From NCBI RefSeq assembly GCF_001514285.1, contig NZ_KQ949035.1, positions 124,001 to 188,000 on the forward strand: a stretch of 64,000 nucleotides of DNA. Reading direction: 5' to 3'. Position 1 is the stretch's first letter; every line of letters begins with the position of its first letter. The DNA is from Streptomyces sp. DSM 15324. GTDB taxonomy: Bacteria; Actinomycetota; Actinomycetes; Streptomycetales; Streptomycetaceae. Shown piece after piece: positions 1-7,560 of the stretch. Below the pieces are notes generated by a model, which was given only the letters and a program-made list of their open reading frames with translations, did no database searches and was not told where the DNA came from. The translations under genes and the position numbers were made by a program.

Positions 1-1
1 C

Positions 2-874
2 GCGCTGGGGTTCCGCCGCAACGACAGCGCGCGGGTGCTGCGCAAGGGGCGTACCGCGAGCATCGGTCTGGTCCTGGAGGATCTGGCGGACCCGTTCTAC
101 GGCCCGCTCAGCCGGGCGGTGGAGGAGGTGGCCCGGGCCCACGGGGCGCTGCTGATCAACGGTTCCAGCGCCGAGGACCCGGACCGGGAGCAGGAGCTGG
201 CGCTGGCGCTGTGCGCGCGGCGGGTGGACGGGCTCGTGGTGATCCCGGCCGGTGACGACCACCGGTATCTGGAGCCGGAGGTCAAGGCGGGCGTGGCGAC
301 GGTGTTCGTGGACCGGCCGGCGGGGCACATGGACGCCGACTGTGTGCTGTCGGACAACTTCGGCGGGGCCCGCGAGGGCGTGGCCCATCTCATCGCGCAC
401 GGGCACCGGCGGATCGGTTTCATCGGCGACATGCCGCGTATCCACACCGCCGCGGAGCGGCTGCGAGGCTACCGGACGGCGATGGAGGACGCGGGGATAG
501 AGGTCGCGGACGCCTGGGTCTCGCTGGGCACCACCGATCCGGAGCGGGTGCGCCGGGCGGCCGAGGAGATGCTGTCGGGTCCGGAGCCGGTCACGGCGGT
601 CTTCTCGGGGAACAACCGGGTGACGGTCACCGTGATCCGGGTTCTCGCGGAGCGGGCCCGCCGGGTGGCGTTGGTGGCCTTCGACGATCTGGAGCTGGCC
701 GATCTGCTGGAGCCGGGGGTGACGGTCGTCGCGCAGGACGCGGCGGCGCTCGGCCGGACCGCCGCGGAGCGGTTGTTCCGGCAGTTGGAGGGCACGCTCG
801 TCGTGCCGGAGCGCATCGAGCTGCCCACCCGGCTGATCACGCGCGGTTCGGGTGAGCTTCCGCCCGCGGACTGA
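2..874 (+). CDS. LacI-family transcriptional regulator, 5' end cut off by window start
   Basis: The reading frame is open from the first bases of the window. The first residues (ALGFRRN...ARVLRKGRT) match the hinge region that follows the helix-turn-helix in LacI/PurR repressors. The DNA-binding domain therefore lies upstream of the window and the GTG at 35 is not the real start. What remains is the periplasmic-binding-protein-like sensor domain: IGLVLEDLADPFYGPL at its start, an AFSGNN-like turn near the middle, and the usual LVAFDD element followed by a C-terminal arm. Such proteins bind a sugar or related small effector and then release their operator. The effector cannot be told from the sequence. 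The next gene starts 17 nt downstream in the same direction. Confidence 0.9.
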   Translation, partial: ALGFRRNDSARVLRKGRTASIGLVLEDLADPFYGPLSRAVEEVARAHGALLINGSSAEDPDREQELALALCARRVDGLVVIPAGDDHRYLEPEVKAGVATVFVDRPAGHMDADCVLSDNFGGAREGVAHLIAHGHRRIGFIGDMPRIHTAAERLRGYRTAMEDAGIEVADAWVSLGTTDPERVRRAAEEMLSGPEPVTAVFSGNNRVTVTVIRVLAERARRVALVAFDDLELADLLEPGVTVVAQDAAALGRTAAERLFRQLEGTLVVPERIELPTRLITRGSGELPPAD

Positions 875-890
875 GGCAGACTGGGCACGG

Positions 891-1628
891 ATGGACGAAT
901 GCCGGGAACACCGCTCGCTGGAGGCGCTGGGGCTGGGTCGTGCGCCGTGCGACCATCCGCTCGGCTACCCGGGTGTGTGGCCGGCCGAGTCGGGTCTGCT
1001 CGCCGGTGATCTGCTGCTGCCCCTGGACCGCCTCAGGCATCCTGGCCGCAGCCCGGTCCTGGCCGTCGGCTCCAACGCCTCTCCGGGGCAACTGCGGCAC
1101 AAGATGGCGGTGTTGGGGATCACCTCGCCGATCCCGATGGTGCGGACCCGGGTGCGCGGTGTCGAGGTGGGTGTCTCTGCGCACGTCAGCCGTCTGGGGT
1201 ACATGTCCGCCTCTCCCGTCGCCTCCCCGGGTGCGGCACGGGAGTTGTTCGTGATCTGGCTGGACGACGAGCAACTCGCCGCGGTCGACGCGACCGAGCC
1301 GAACTACGACCGGGTCGTCCTGCCCGCGCCCCGGTTCAGGGTCGAGCTGGAGAGCGGCGAGACGCTGGACGAGGTGTTCTCGTACGTCAATCGCCACGGC
1401 GTCCTGCACAACGGCCTCGGCTTTCCGCGCAGTCACCCCGGCCAGCGTCCGCTCATCACCGAACTGCTGGGCGCGTCACCGGCGTTGCGACGGCTCTTCG
1501 GGACGACGCCGGAGGAGTTCGTGGCCCGCGCGCGGTCGGACGCGGCGCTCTGCGAGCGCGGCACGCGCCTGCTCGCGGAGGAGCGGCGGGTGACGTGCTC
1601 CGGGCTGGAGCATCTGCGGGCGTCGTAG
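891..1628 (+). CDS. Conserved hypothetical protein, possibly gamma-glutamylcyclotransferase-like
   Basis: About 245 residues. I prefer the ATG at 891 (MDECREHRSLEALG) because it avoids overlap with the LacI gene; an in-frame GTG at 852 would overlap it by 23 nt. The only suggestive motif is VLAVGSNASPGQLRHKM around residue 52-66, which resembles the YGSN-type substrate loop of gamma-glutamylcyclotransferase-like folds. Otherwise I do not recognise the family. No signal peptide or membrane segment is visible. The close downstream position suggests co-transcription with the regulator, but codon use is ordinary and nothing indicates a shared pathway. The following 185 nt to the convergent aldolase gene contain nothing I can support. 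Confidence 0.75.
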   Translation: MDECREHRSLEALGLGRAPCDHPLGYPGVWPAESGLLAGDLLLPLDRLRHPGRSPVLAVGSNASPGQLRHKMAVLGITSPIPMVRTRVRGVEVGVSAHVSRLGYMSASPVASPGAARELFVIWLDDEQLAAVDATEPNYDRVVLPAPRFRVELESGETLDEVFSYVNRHGVLHNGLGFPRSHPGQRPLITELLGASPALRRLFGTTPEEFVARARSDAALCERGTRLLAEERRVTCSGLEHLRAS

Positions 1629-1813
1629 AGGCTGACCGGCGCCGGTTCGCAGTGGTTCACCCGCGCCGTCGCCGGCGTGCCCGGGGACCCCACGGCGTGT
1701 GTGGCCGACCTTGCCTCAGTGACCCTGGATCCGGCCGGGCACGGGATGGAGATCATCACGCGCCCGTAGAGGGTGCCCGAGCGGTAGCCCCCGAGTGCCC
1801 GGCCGGGTCGCGG

Positions 1814-3118
1814 TCAGGGTGCCGAAGCCGTCAGTTCGCCCCGTCGAGGGGCGGCGAAGCCCTCCAGGGCCGCCCGGGACAGCCCGGTCGCGTCGGTCAC
1901 CTCGGCGAGGTCGAGGGCGCCGCAGTCCAGGCCGCGCAGCAGGTAGCCGCCGAGGGCCTTGGCGGTGGCCGGTTCGTCCAGCACGTCGCCGCCGGCCCGG
2001 TTCGCGTACCGGGCGAGGCGTTCGGCGGCCTGGGCGAAGCCCTCGCGGTAGAAGGCGTAGACGGCGGCGTAGCGGGTGGGGATGTGGGCGGGGTGCATGT
2101 CCCACCCCTGGTAGTAGGCGCGGGCCAGGGCGCGGCGGGTGAGGCCGTAGTGCAGCCGCCAGGCGTCGTGGACCTTGCCGGTGGGGCCGACGGGCAGGAC
2201 GTTGGTGGAGCCGTCCGAGACGCGTACGCCGGTGCCGGCCGCGGCGACCTGCATGACCGCTTTGGCGTGGTCGGCGGCCGGGTGGTCGCTGGCCTGGTGG
2301 GCGGCGGAGACGCCGAGGCAGGCGCTGTAGTCGAAGGTGCCGTAGTGCAGGCCGGTGGCGCGGCCCTGGGCGGCCTGGATCATGCGGGCGACGGTCGCGG
2401 TGCCGTCTGTCGCGAGGATGGCCTGGCTGGTCTCGATCTGGATCTCGAAGCCGAGTCGGCCGGGCGGGAGTGCGTGGGCCTTCTCGAAGGCCTCCAGGAG
2501 CCGCACCATGGCGGTGACCTGCTCGGGATAGGTGACCTTCGGCAGGGTCAGCACCAGGCCCTCGGGCAGGCCGCCGGCCGCCAGCAGGCCGGTGAGGAAG
2601 ATGTCGAGGGTGCGGATGCCGCGGGCGCGGACGGCGGCCTCCATGCACTTCATGCGGATGCCCATGTAGGGGGCGGCCGTGCCCTTCGCGTACGCCTCGG
2701 CGACGAGCCGGGCGGCGCGGGCGGCGGTCTCGTCCTCCTCGGGATCGGAGCGCAGGCCGTAGCCGTCCTCGAAGTCGATGCGCAGGTCTTCCACCGGCTC
2801 GCGGTGGAGTTTGGCCCGCACGCGCGTGTGGACGGGTTCGGCGAGGTGGTCGGGCAGGCCGAGGCAGGCGGCGAAGGAGGCGGCGTCGGGGGCGTGTTCG
2901 TCGAGGGCTGCGAGGGCGCGGTCGCCCCAGGAGCGGACGGTGTCGGCGGTGAAGGTGTCCGCGGGGACGTAGACGGTGTGGACGGGCTGGCGGGTTCCGG
3001 GGTCGCCGGGGTAGCGGCGGGCGAGTTCGGCGTCGACGGGGGCGAGGGAAGCGCTGATCTCGTCGCTGACGGCGCCCGTGAGGCTCGTCGCCACCGTCTC
3101 GTGCTGGCCCTGGCCCAT
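1814..3118 (-). CDS. DUF6986-type HpcH/HpaI aldolase/citrate lyase family protein
   Basis: A 434-residue TIM-barrel protein of the citrate lyase beta / HpcH-HpaI aldolase superfamily. The supporting motifs are DLRIDFEDGYG (about residue 112-122, with metal-ligand-type acidic residues), the LPKVTYPEQV strand, FEIQIETSQAIL (about 224-235) and LHYGTFDYSACLG. The ATG at 3118 has an ideal AGGAGG at 3125-3130. Members of this actinobacterial group are presumed to cleave or form C-C bonds in 2-oxo/hydroxy acids; the substrate is unknown. An IclR-type inverted repeat sits just upstream of the Shine-Dalgarno (3134-3148). From memory, this family often occurs near glyoxylate/allantoin genes in Streptomyces, so a purine/glyoxylate link is inference only. 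Confidence 0.85.
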   Translation of the reverse strand: MGQGQHETVATSLTGAVSDEISASLAPVDAELARRYPGDPGTRQPVHTVYVPADTFTADTVRSWGDRALAALDEHAPDAASFAACLGLPDHLAEPVHTRVRAKLHREPVEDLRIDFEDGYGLRSDPEEDETAARAARLVAEAYAKGTAAPYMGIRMKCMEAAVRARGIRTLDIFLTGLLAAGGLPEGLVLTLPKVTYPEQVTAMVRLLEAFEKAHALPPGRLGFEIQIETSQAILATDGTATVARMIQAAQGRATGLHYGTFDYSACLGVSAAHQASDHPAADHAKAVMQVAAAGTGVRVSDGSTNVLPVGPTGKVHDAWRLHYGLTRRALARAYYQGWDMHPAHIPTRYAAVYAFYREGFAQAAERLARYANRAGGDVLDEPATAKALGGYLLRGLDCGALDLAEVTDATGLSRAALEGFAAPRRGELTASAP

Positions 3119-3133
3119 ACCTGCGCCTCCTGT

Positions 3134-3148
3134 TTCCGTATGCCGGAA
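3134..3148 (-). promoter_or_regulatory. IclR-like operator TTCCG-N5-CGGAA
   Basis: TTCCGTATGCCGGAA has perfect 5-bp arms around a 5-nt spacer, 16 nt upstream of the aldolase ATG and directly next to its Shine-Dalgarno. The spacing and arm sequence resemble operators of IclR-family repressors (PobR/PcaR/AllR type). No IclR gene is in the window, so the cognate regulator must be elsewhere. Confidence 0.5.
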
Positions 3149-3241
3149 TAAACAATCCGTAGAGCGAAGCTATCCGTGTACGTTCCGGCAGGTCAACACC
3201 CCGTCCACGTCCTGGTCACTCGGTGCTCACCGCCGTCTTGT

Positions 3242-3273
3242 GTGATCACCGAGCCGCGGTCGTGTGTGATCAC
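3242..3273. promoter_or_regulatory. Pair of GTGATCAC palindromes upstream of the phosphatase-fold gene
   Basis: The 8-bp palindrome GTGATCAC occurs at 3242-3249 and again at 3266-3273, each preceded by a GT dinucleotide, with repeat starts 24 nt apart. They lie between the divergent aldolase and secreted phosphatase-fold genes, 70-100 nt before the latter's ATG. They may be a double operator; nothing identifies the protein that binds. Confidence 0.35.
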
Positions 3274-3344
3274 TTCCGCACCTCGCCCCTCTTTCGCGCA
3301 GACCCGCACACCTTCATCCTGGCTCACGAGGCGAGGGGGGACAC

Positions 3345-4259
3345 ATGACAGGCGCTGGACCCACCCGGCGGGCGGGACTGAGAGCGATGGTCTCGGCGGC
3401 CGTCGCGGTCCCGCTGTTCGCCGCGGTCGGGGCGGCAGAGCCGCGCCGGGCGGTCCCGTCGCCGGCCCGGGAGCCGCAGCCCGTGCCCCCGCTGAGGATC
3501 ATGACGTTCAACCTCCGGGTCCCGGTCGACCAGGACGGCAACAGCTGGGTCCACCGGCGTCCGGTGATGCGGGCGCTGCTGAAGGAGACCGCGCCGCATG
3601 TCATGGGCACCCAGGAGGGGCAGTTCCAGCAGCTCGAGGCCGTCTGGGCCGACCTGGGCCCGCACTACGACTGGATCGGCACCCCCGGCAGCGGCGACGA
3701 GGAGTCGGTGGCGGTCTACTACGACGTCCGCCGGCTCGAGCCGCTCGAACACGAAGTCTTCCGGCTCTCCGACACGCCGAACGTACCGGGCTCCAACACC
3801 TGGGGGGCGGCCTTCCCCCGGCTGGTGACCCGGGTGCTCTTCCGCGACCGGCGGGACCCGGGACGGGAGTTCCACGTCCTCAACACCCATCTCGACCATC
3901 GCAGCGCGTACGCGCGCGTGCGGGCGGCCCGGCTGATCGCCGATCGGATCAGGTGGCTCGGCCCCTCCCGTCCGGTCCTGCTGACCGGCGACTTCAACGC
4001 CGTCGCGCCCACGGACCAGGCCTACGGCACCCTGCTGGGCTCCGGTCTCGTCGACACCTGGGTGACCGCGCGGGAGCGAGGTCCGGTGTTCGGGACGTTC
4101 AACGGCTGGAAGGCGCTCAGGCCCGACGGGGAGCGGATCGACTGGATCCTGTCGACCCCCGATGTCACGGTCCACCGGGCGTGGGCCGACCCGTTCACGG
4201 TGGACGGCCGCTATCCGAGCGACCACCTGCCGGTGCTGGCGTCGGTGAGCCTGAAGTGA
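3345..4259 (+). CDS. Exported endonuclease/exonuclease/phosphatase family protein
   Basis: A 304-residue DNase I/sphingomyelinase-fold hydrolase. The N-terminus has an Arg-rich n-region (TRRAGLRAM) followed by a hydrophobic stretch and AVGAA, consistent with a Tat- or Sec-exported protein. Catalytic landmarks of the fold are present in order: MTFNLRV (strand 1), GTQEGQ (Mg-binding Glu), NTHLDH, LTGDFNA (Asp/Asn pair), DWIL and SDHLPVLA (catalytic Asp-His). The substrate could be a phosphodiester in nucleic acid, lipid or inositol phosphate; the short length and family context favour a small phosphoester. The gene ends before a strong hairpin shared with the convergent etfA. Confidence 0.88.
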   Translation: MTGAGPTRRAGLRAMVSAAVAVPLFAAVGAAEPRRAVPSPAREPQPVPPLRIMTFNLRVPVDQDGNSWVHRRPVMRALLKETAPHVMGTQEGQFQQLEAVWADLGPHYDWIGTPGSGDEESVAVYYDVRRLEPLEHEVFRLSDTPNVPGSNTWGAAFPRLVTRVLFRDRRDPGREFHVLNTHLDHRSAYARVRAARLIADRIRWLGPSRPVLLTGDFNAVAPTDQAYGTLLGSGLVDTWVTARERGPVFGTFNGWKALRPDGERIDWILSTPDVTVHRAWADPFTVDGRYPSDHLPVLASVSLK

Positions 4260-4263
4260 ACGG

Positions 4264-4302
4264 CCGAGGCCCCCGTGACCGCTGGGGTCACGGGGGCCTC
4301 GG
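4264..4302. terminator. Bidirectional terminator hairpin
   Basis: Perfect 17-bp inverted repeat (4264-4280 pairing with 4286-4302, loop of 5 nt) between the convergent phosphatase-fold gene and etfA. There is no T-run, as is usual in Streptomyces. The location between two 3' ends supports a terminator for both. Confidence 0.75.
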
Positions 4303-4326
4303 GCGACTGCGCCGATCGAGTGGTGA

Positions 4327-5289
4327 TCAGCCCTTGCGGGCCTTGATCTCCTCGGTGAGCTGCGGGACGACGTCGAAGAGGTCACCGACGATGCCGTAGT
4401 CGACGAGGTCGAAGATCGGGGCCTCGGCGTCCTTGTTGACGGCCACGATGGTCTTCGAGGTCTGCATGCCGGCGCGGTGCTGGATGGCGCCCGAGATGCC
4501 GTTGGCGATGTACAGCTGCGGCGAGACGGACTTGCCGGTCTGGCCGACCTGGTTGGTGTGCGGGTACCAGCCGGCGTCCACCGCGGCGCGGGAGGCGCCG
4601 ACGGCCGCGCCGAGGGAGTCGGCGAGGGCCTCGATGACGGCGAAGTTCTCGGCGCCGTTGACGCCGCGGCCGCCGGAGACGACGATCGCGGCCTCGGTCA
4701 GCTCGGGGCGGCCGGTCGACTCGCGGGCCGTGCGGCCGGTGACCTTGGTGCCGGTCGCGGCGGCCGAGAAGGTGACGGCGAGGGCCTCGACGCTGCCGGC
4801 GGCCGGGGCGGCCTCGACGGCGGCGCTGTTCGGCTTGACGGTGATGACCGGGGTGCCCTTGGCGATGCGGGACTTGGTGGTGAAGGACGCGGCGAACACC
4901 GACTGGGTGGCCACCGGGCCCTCGTCGCCGGCCTCGAGGTCGACGGCGTCGGTGATGATGCCGGAGCCGATGCGCAGCGCCAGGCGGGCGGCGATCTCCT
5001 TGCCCTCGGCGGAGGAGGGGACCAGCACGGCGGCCGGGGAGACGGCGGCGACGGCGGCCTCCAGCGCGTCCACCTTCGGTACGACGAGGTAGTCGGCGTA
5101 CTCGGAGGCGTCGTGCGTGAGGACCTTGACGGCGCCGTGCTCGGCGAGCGCGGCGGCGGTGTTCTCGGCCCCGGCGCCGAGCGCGACGGCGACGGGCTCG
5201 CCGACGCGGCGGGCCAGCGTCAGCAGCTCCAGGGTCGGCTTGCGGACGGCACCGTCCACGTGGTCGACGTAGACGAGGACTTCAGCCAT
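4327..5289 (-). CDS. etfA: Electron transfer flavoprotein, alpha subunit
   Basis: A 320-residue protein (MAEVLVYVDHVDGAVRKPTLELL). The C-terminal FAD domain carries the ETF-alpha signature: VVSGGRGV, then VGASRAAVDAGWYPHTNQVGQTG and PQLYIANGISGAIQHRAGM, ending in NKDAEAPIFDLVDYGIVGD, which contacts FAD in the family. With EtfB it takes electrons from acyl-CoA dehydrogenases and passes them to the respiratory chain in the cytoplasm. The ATG has a GGAGAG Shine-Dalgarno. It follows etfB by 51 nt in the same operon, the usual beta-alpha order. Length is typical. Confidence 0.97.
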   Translation of the reverse strand: MAEVLVYVDHVDGAVRKPTLELLTLARRVGEPVAVALGAGAENTAAALAEHGAVKVLTHDASEYADYLVVPKVDALEAAVAAVSPAAVLVPSSAEGKEIAARLALRIGSGIITDAVDLEAGDEGPVATQSVFAASFTTKSRIAKGTPVITVKPNSAAVEAAPAAGSVEALAVTFSAAATGTKVTGRTARESTGRPELTEAAIVVSGGRGVNGAENFAVIEALADSLGAAVGASRAAVDAGWYPHTNQVGQTGKSVSPQLYIANGISGAIQHRAGMQTSKTIVAVNKDAEAPIFDLVDYGIVGDLFDVVPQLTEEIKARKG

Positions 5290-5340
5290 GGGATTGCTCT
5301 CCTGCGAAACGAAGTTGAGGGGCGGTCGGCGTGTCGAGCC

Positions 5341-6129
5341 TTAGATGAACTTCTGGCTCGCGAGGTACTCGGCGAGCTGCTTGCCGCCCTCGCCCTCGTC
5401 CTTGACAATCGTGCCGGCGGTGCGGGCCGGGCGCGCGGAGGCGTCCTCGACCTTGGTCCAGGCGCCCTCGAGGCCGACCTCCTCCGCCTCGATGTCGAGG
5501 TCGGACAGGTCCCAGGCCTGAACGGGCTTCTTCTTGGCCGCCATGATGCCCTTGAAGGACGGGTAACGGGCCTCGCCGGACTGGTCGGTGACCGACACGA
5601 CGGCCGGCAGGGAGGCCTCGAGCTGCTCGCTCGCGGCGTCGCCGTCGCGGCGGCCCTTGACGGTGCCGTCCTCGACGGAGACCTCGGAGAGCAGGGTGAC
5701 CTGCGGGACGCCGAGGCGCTCGGCGAGCAGGGCGGGTACGACGCCCATGGTGCCGTCGGTGGAGGCCATGCCGGAGATCACCAGGTCGTAGCCGGCCTTC
5801 TCGATGGCCTTGGCCAGCACCAGGGAGGTGCCGATGGCGTCGGTGCCGTGCAGGTCGTCGTCCTCGACGTGGATCGCCTTGTCGGCGCCCATCGACAGCG
5901 CCTTGCGCAGCGCGTCCTTGGCGTCCTCGGGGCCCACCGTGAGAACGGTGATCTCCACGTCGTCGTCGGAGTTCTCGGAGATCTGCAGCGCCTGCTCGAC
6001 GGCGTACTCGTCGAGCTCGGAGAGCAGACCGTCCACGTCGTCCCGGTCGACGGTCAGGTCATCGGCGAAGTGCCGGTCGCCAGTGGCGTCGGGCACGTAC
6101 TTCACAGTGACAACGATCCTCAAGCTCAC
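5341..6129 (-). CDS. etfB: Electron transfer flavoprotein, beta subunit
   Basis: A 262-residue protein starting at a GTG (MSLRIVVTVKYVPDATGDRHF). Family features include DEYAVEQALQI, the AMP-binding-type loop TVGPEDAKDALRKALSMGADKAIHV, DLVISGMASTDGTMGVVPALLAERLGVP (the recognition region) and FKGIMAAKKKP. It forms the heterodimer with EtfA downstream. The leader upstream of the start carries a strong hairpin and a small palindrome, listed separately. No fatty-acid oxidation gene is in the window, so its electron donors are encoded elsewhere. Confidence 0.97.
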   Translation of the reverse strand: MSLRIVVTVKYVPDATGDRHFADDLTVDRDDVDGLLSELDEYAVEQALQISENSDDDVEITVLTVGPEDAKDALRKALSMGADKAIHVEDDDLHGTDAIGTSLVLAKAIEKAGYDLVISGMASTDGTMGVVPALLAERLGVPQVTLLSEVSVEDGTVKGRRDGDAASEQLEASLPAVVSVTDQSGEARYPSFKGIMAAKKKPVQAWDLSDLDIEAEEVGLEGAWTKVEDASARPARTAGTIVKDEGEGGKQLAEYLASQKFI

Positions 6130-6204
6130 GCCGGCTCTCCTACTGCATCGTCAGTTCTCGGCTGCCTTCTTTCAGGCAGCATAGGCGCCACAAGCGGCCG
6201 ATCC

Positions 6205-6249
6205 CGTTCGGGGCGGCCTGCGCCCCGAACGAAATATTACTCGTCAGTA
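6205..6249 (-). promoter_or_regulatory. Hairpin and TACT-N4-AGTA palindrome in the etfB leader
   Basis: Upstream of etfB there is a perfect 11-bp stem (6205-6215 with 6221-6231, 5-nt loop) and, next to it, the palindrome TACT-CGTC-AGTA at 6238-6249. On the minus strand a possible promoter TTGCTT-N17-TGTACT reads toward etfB through this area. The elements could be an operator plus attenuator, or the terminator of the flavin reductase gene, whose end is at 6348. The sequence does not decide between these. Confidence 0.4.
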
Positions 6250-6347
6250 CACCCAGTTCCTGCCCACTAAGCAAGCGCTTTGAACTGTGACCTCTGCAAC
6301 GCAGCGTAACCGGAACTCGACGGCTTCGCAGGAGAGCCCGGCAGTGA

Positions 6348-6857
6348 TCAATCCCGCAGAGCGGTGAAGCGGCCCTGGTGGTAGAGCAGCGGCCGGCCCG
6401 CGCCCGCCGGGTCGCCGAGGACGACCTCGGCCAGCACGATCCGGTGGTCCCCGGCGGGGACCCGCGCGACGACGCGGCACACCAGCCAGGCGAGGACGTG
6501 GTCGAGGACGGGGACGCCCTCGGGGCCCTCGCGCCAGGCGGTGGGATCGGTGAAGCGGTCGGCGCCGCTGCGGGCGAAGGTGGCGGCCAGCTCCTGCTGG
6601 TGCTCGCCGAGCAGGTGCACGCCCACGTGCTCCGCCCGGGATATCGCGGGCCAGCTGGAGGCGCCCGTGCCGACGCCGAAGGAGAGCATCGGGGGTTCGG
6701 CGGAGACGGAGGTGAGGGAGGTGGCGGTGAAGCCGACCGGGCCGGAGGTACCCGCTGCGGTGATCACGGCGACTCCCGCGGCATGCCGGCGGAAGACGGA
6801 ACGCAGGAGGTCGGGGGAGGCGAGCTGGGCGGTGCCGAGGTCGGGCGAGGCCGTCAT
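6348..6857 (-). CDS. Flavin reductase family protein (FMN-binding split barrel)
   Basis: About 169 residues (MTASPDLGTAQLASPDLLRSVFRR). Motifs of the flavin reductase-like split barrel are present: GVAVITA, VGFTATSLTSVSAEPPMLSF (the flavin-binding segment), F/VHLLGEHQQELA, and GDHRIVLAEVV with LLYHQGRF at the end. It is expected to reduce FMN or FAD with NAD(P)H and supply reduced flavin to a monooxygenase. I chose the ATG at 6857 because AAGGA lies about 9 nt upstream; a longer frame to 6911 has no comparable site and would run into the leader peptide. The leader peptide gene ends 50 nt upstream, suggesting translation-dependent attenuation. Confidence 0.88.
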   Translation of the reverse strand: MTASPDLGTAQLASPDLLRSVFRRHAAGVAVITAAGTSGPVGFTATSLTSVSAEPPMLSFGVGTGASSWPAISRAEHVGVHLLGEHQQELAATFARSGADRFTDPTAWREGPEGVPVLDHVLAWLVCRVVARVPAGDHRIVLAEVVLGDPAGAGRPLLYHQGRFTALRD

Positions 6858-6907
6858 GGAGTTGTCGTCCTTCTGGGGTGAGCGGCGGCGGGAGGGTCCG
6901 GGGGCTG

Positions 6908-6988
6908 TCAACGGCCCGGACAGCGCGCGCTCGCGGTACGGACGAGGTCGACGTGGACCCGTCCGTGGAGAAGGAGTTCCTCAGGCAT
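6908..6988 (-). CDS. 26-residue putative leader peptide (HVDLVRTASARC motif)
   Basis: A tiny gene with an ATG at 6988 and a TGA at 6908-6910. The product begins MPEELLLHGR and ends VHVDLVRTASARCPGR. The HVDL-x-R-x-(A/S)-S-A-x-C pattern with a Cys close to the C-terminus matches a class of actinobacterial leader peptides known upstream of sulfur, thiol and flavin-reductase genes, where stalling at the Cys codon is thought to report cysteine supply. Here the Cys is followed by only three residues. The peptide lies directly upstream of the flavin reductase, in the same direction. Cysteine-responsive control of the reductase is inferred from the family and not shown. Confidence 0.78.
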   Translation of the reverse strand: MPEELLLHGRVHVDLVRTASARCPGR

Positions 6989-7071
6989 GGGCTCAGGCTG
7001 ACGACGGGTGGCGTGTCCAGTCAAGTACGTTCCGCGATCTGAAAGGTGCCTCACCCTCACCTGTCGGCAGG

Positions 7072-7485
7072 TCACACGGCCTCCCCCAGGGCGGCGATGA
7101 CGTCGGCCCTGCGGGGCTGCCCGGTGGCGCGGCGCACGATGCGGCCGTCGGCGTCGAGGACGAGCACGGTGGGGGTCTTGAGGATGTCCAGCTCGCGGAC
7201 GAGGTCCAGGTGCGCCTCGGCGTCGATCTCGATGTGGGTGACGCCGGGCACCATGTCCGCCACCTCGCCGAGGACCCTGCGGGTGGCCCGGCAGGGCGCG
7301 CAGAAGGCGCTGGAGAACTGCAGGAGGGTGGCCCGCTCCCCCAGTTCGCCGCCGAGCCGGCCGGCGTCGAGCCGCTTTCCGTCGTCGCGCCCGCGCACGC
7401 GCACCCTCCCGCTCCGCCGCCGCTGCAGCACGCCGTAGGCGCTCGCCGCCGCGAGCACCGCCACACACACCACCACTCCGGTCAT
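7072..7485 (-). CDS. Membrane-anchored thioredoxin family protein
   Basis: 137 residues. An N-terminal hydrophobic segment (VVVCVAVLAAASAYGVL, residues 4-20) is followed by a basic linker and a thioredoxin fold. The active site is FSSAFCAPCRATRR (about residue 58-71), a CxxC with Ala-Pro between the cysteines. The cis-Pro loop is seen in LKTPTVLVLDADG. It probably acts as a thiol-disulfide reductase at the membrane. It is divergent from a DUF4395 gene 75 bp away. Thioredoxin/DUF4395 pairing is common in actinomycetes, suggesting the DUF4395 membrane protein passes or receives electrons. The start has a weak GGAG site. Confidence 0.88.
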   Translation of the reverse strand: MTGVVVCVAVLAAASAYGVLQRRRSGRVRVRGRDDGKRLDAGRLGGELGERATLLQFSSAFCAPCRATRRVLGEVADMVPGVTHIEIDAEAHLDLVRELDILKTPTVLVLDADGRIVRRATGQPRRADVIAALGEAV

Positions 7486-7528
7486 CAGATGCTCCAGCGT
7501 TCATGAGACTGCAAAGATTCCCTGCACC

Positions 7529-7542
7529 AAGAATCGATTCTT
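7529..7542. promoter_or_regulatory. 14-bp perfect palindrome AAGAATCGATTCTT between thioredoxin and DUF4395
   Basis: AAGAATCGATTCTT is an uninterrupted perfect palindrome in the 75-bp divergent region, 44 bp from the thioredoxin start and 19 bp from the DUF4395 start. Its AT content stands out in this GC-rich DNA. The position suits a single operator controlling both genes, and the half-sites recall those of metal- or peroxide-sensing Fur-family repressors, but the assignment is inference. Confidence 0.5.
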
Positions 7543-7560
7543 CTGAGGAATGCTCGATCC

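Noticed and set aside
852..890. GTG at 852 as start of the second gene
   Set aside because: It overlaps the LacI gene by 23 nt without a Shine-Dalgarno; the ATG at 891 is simpler, though the longer form is not excluded.
7485..7525. Possible SigR promoter (GGGAAT...N18...GCT) for the thioredoxin gene
   Set aside because: The -10 lacks GTT and would overlap the Shine-Dalgarno, leaving no room for a leader.
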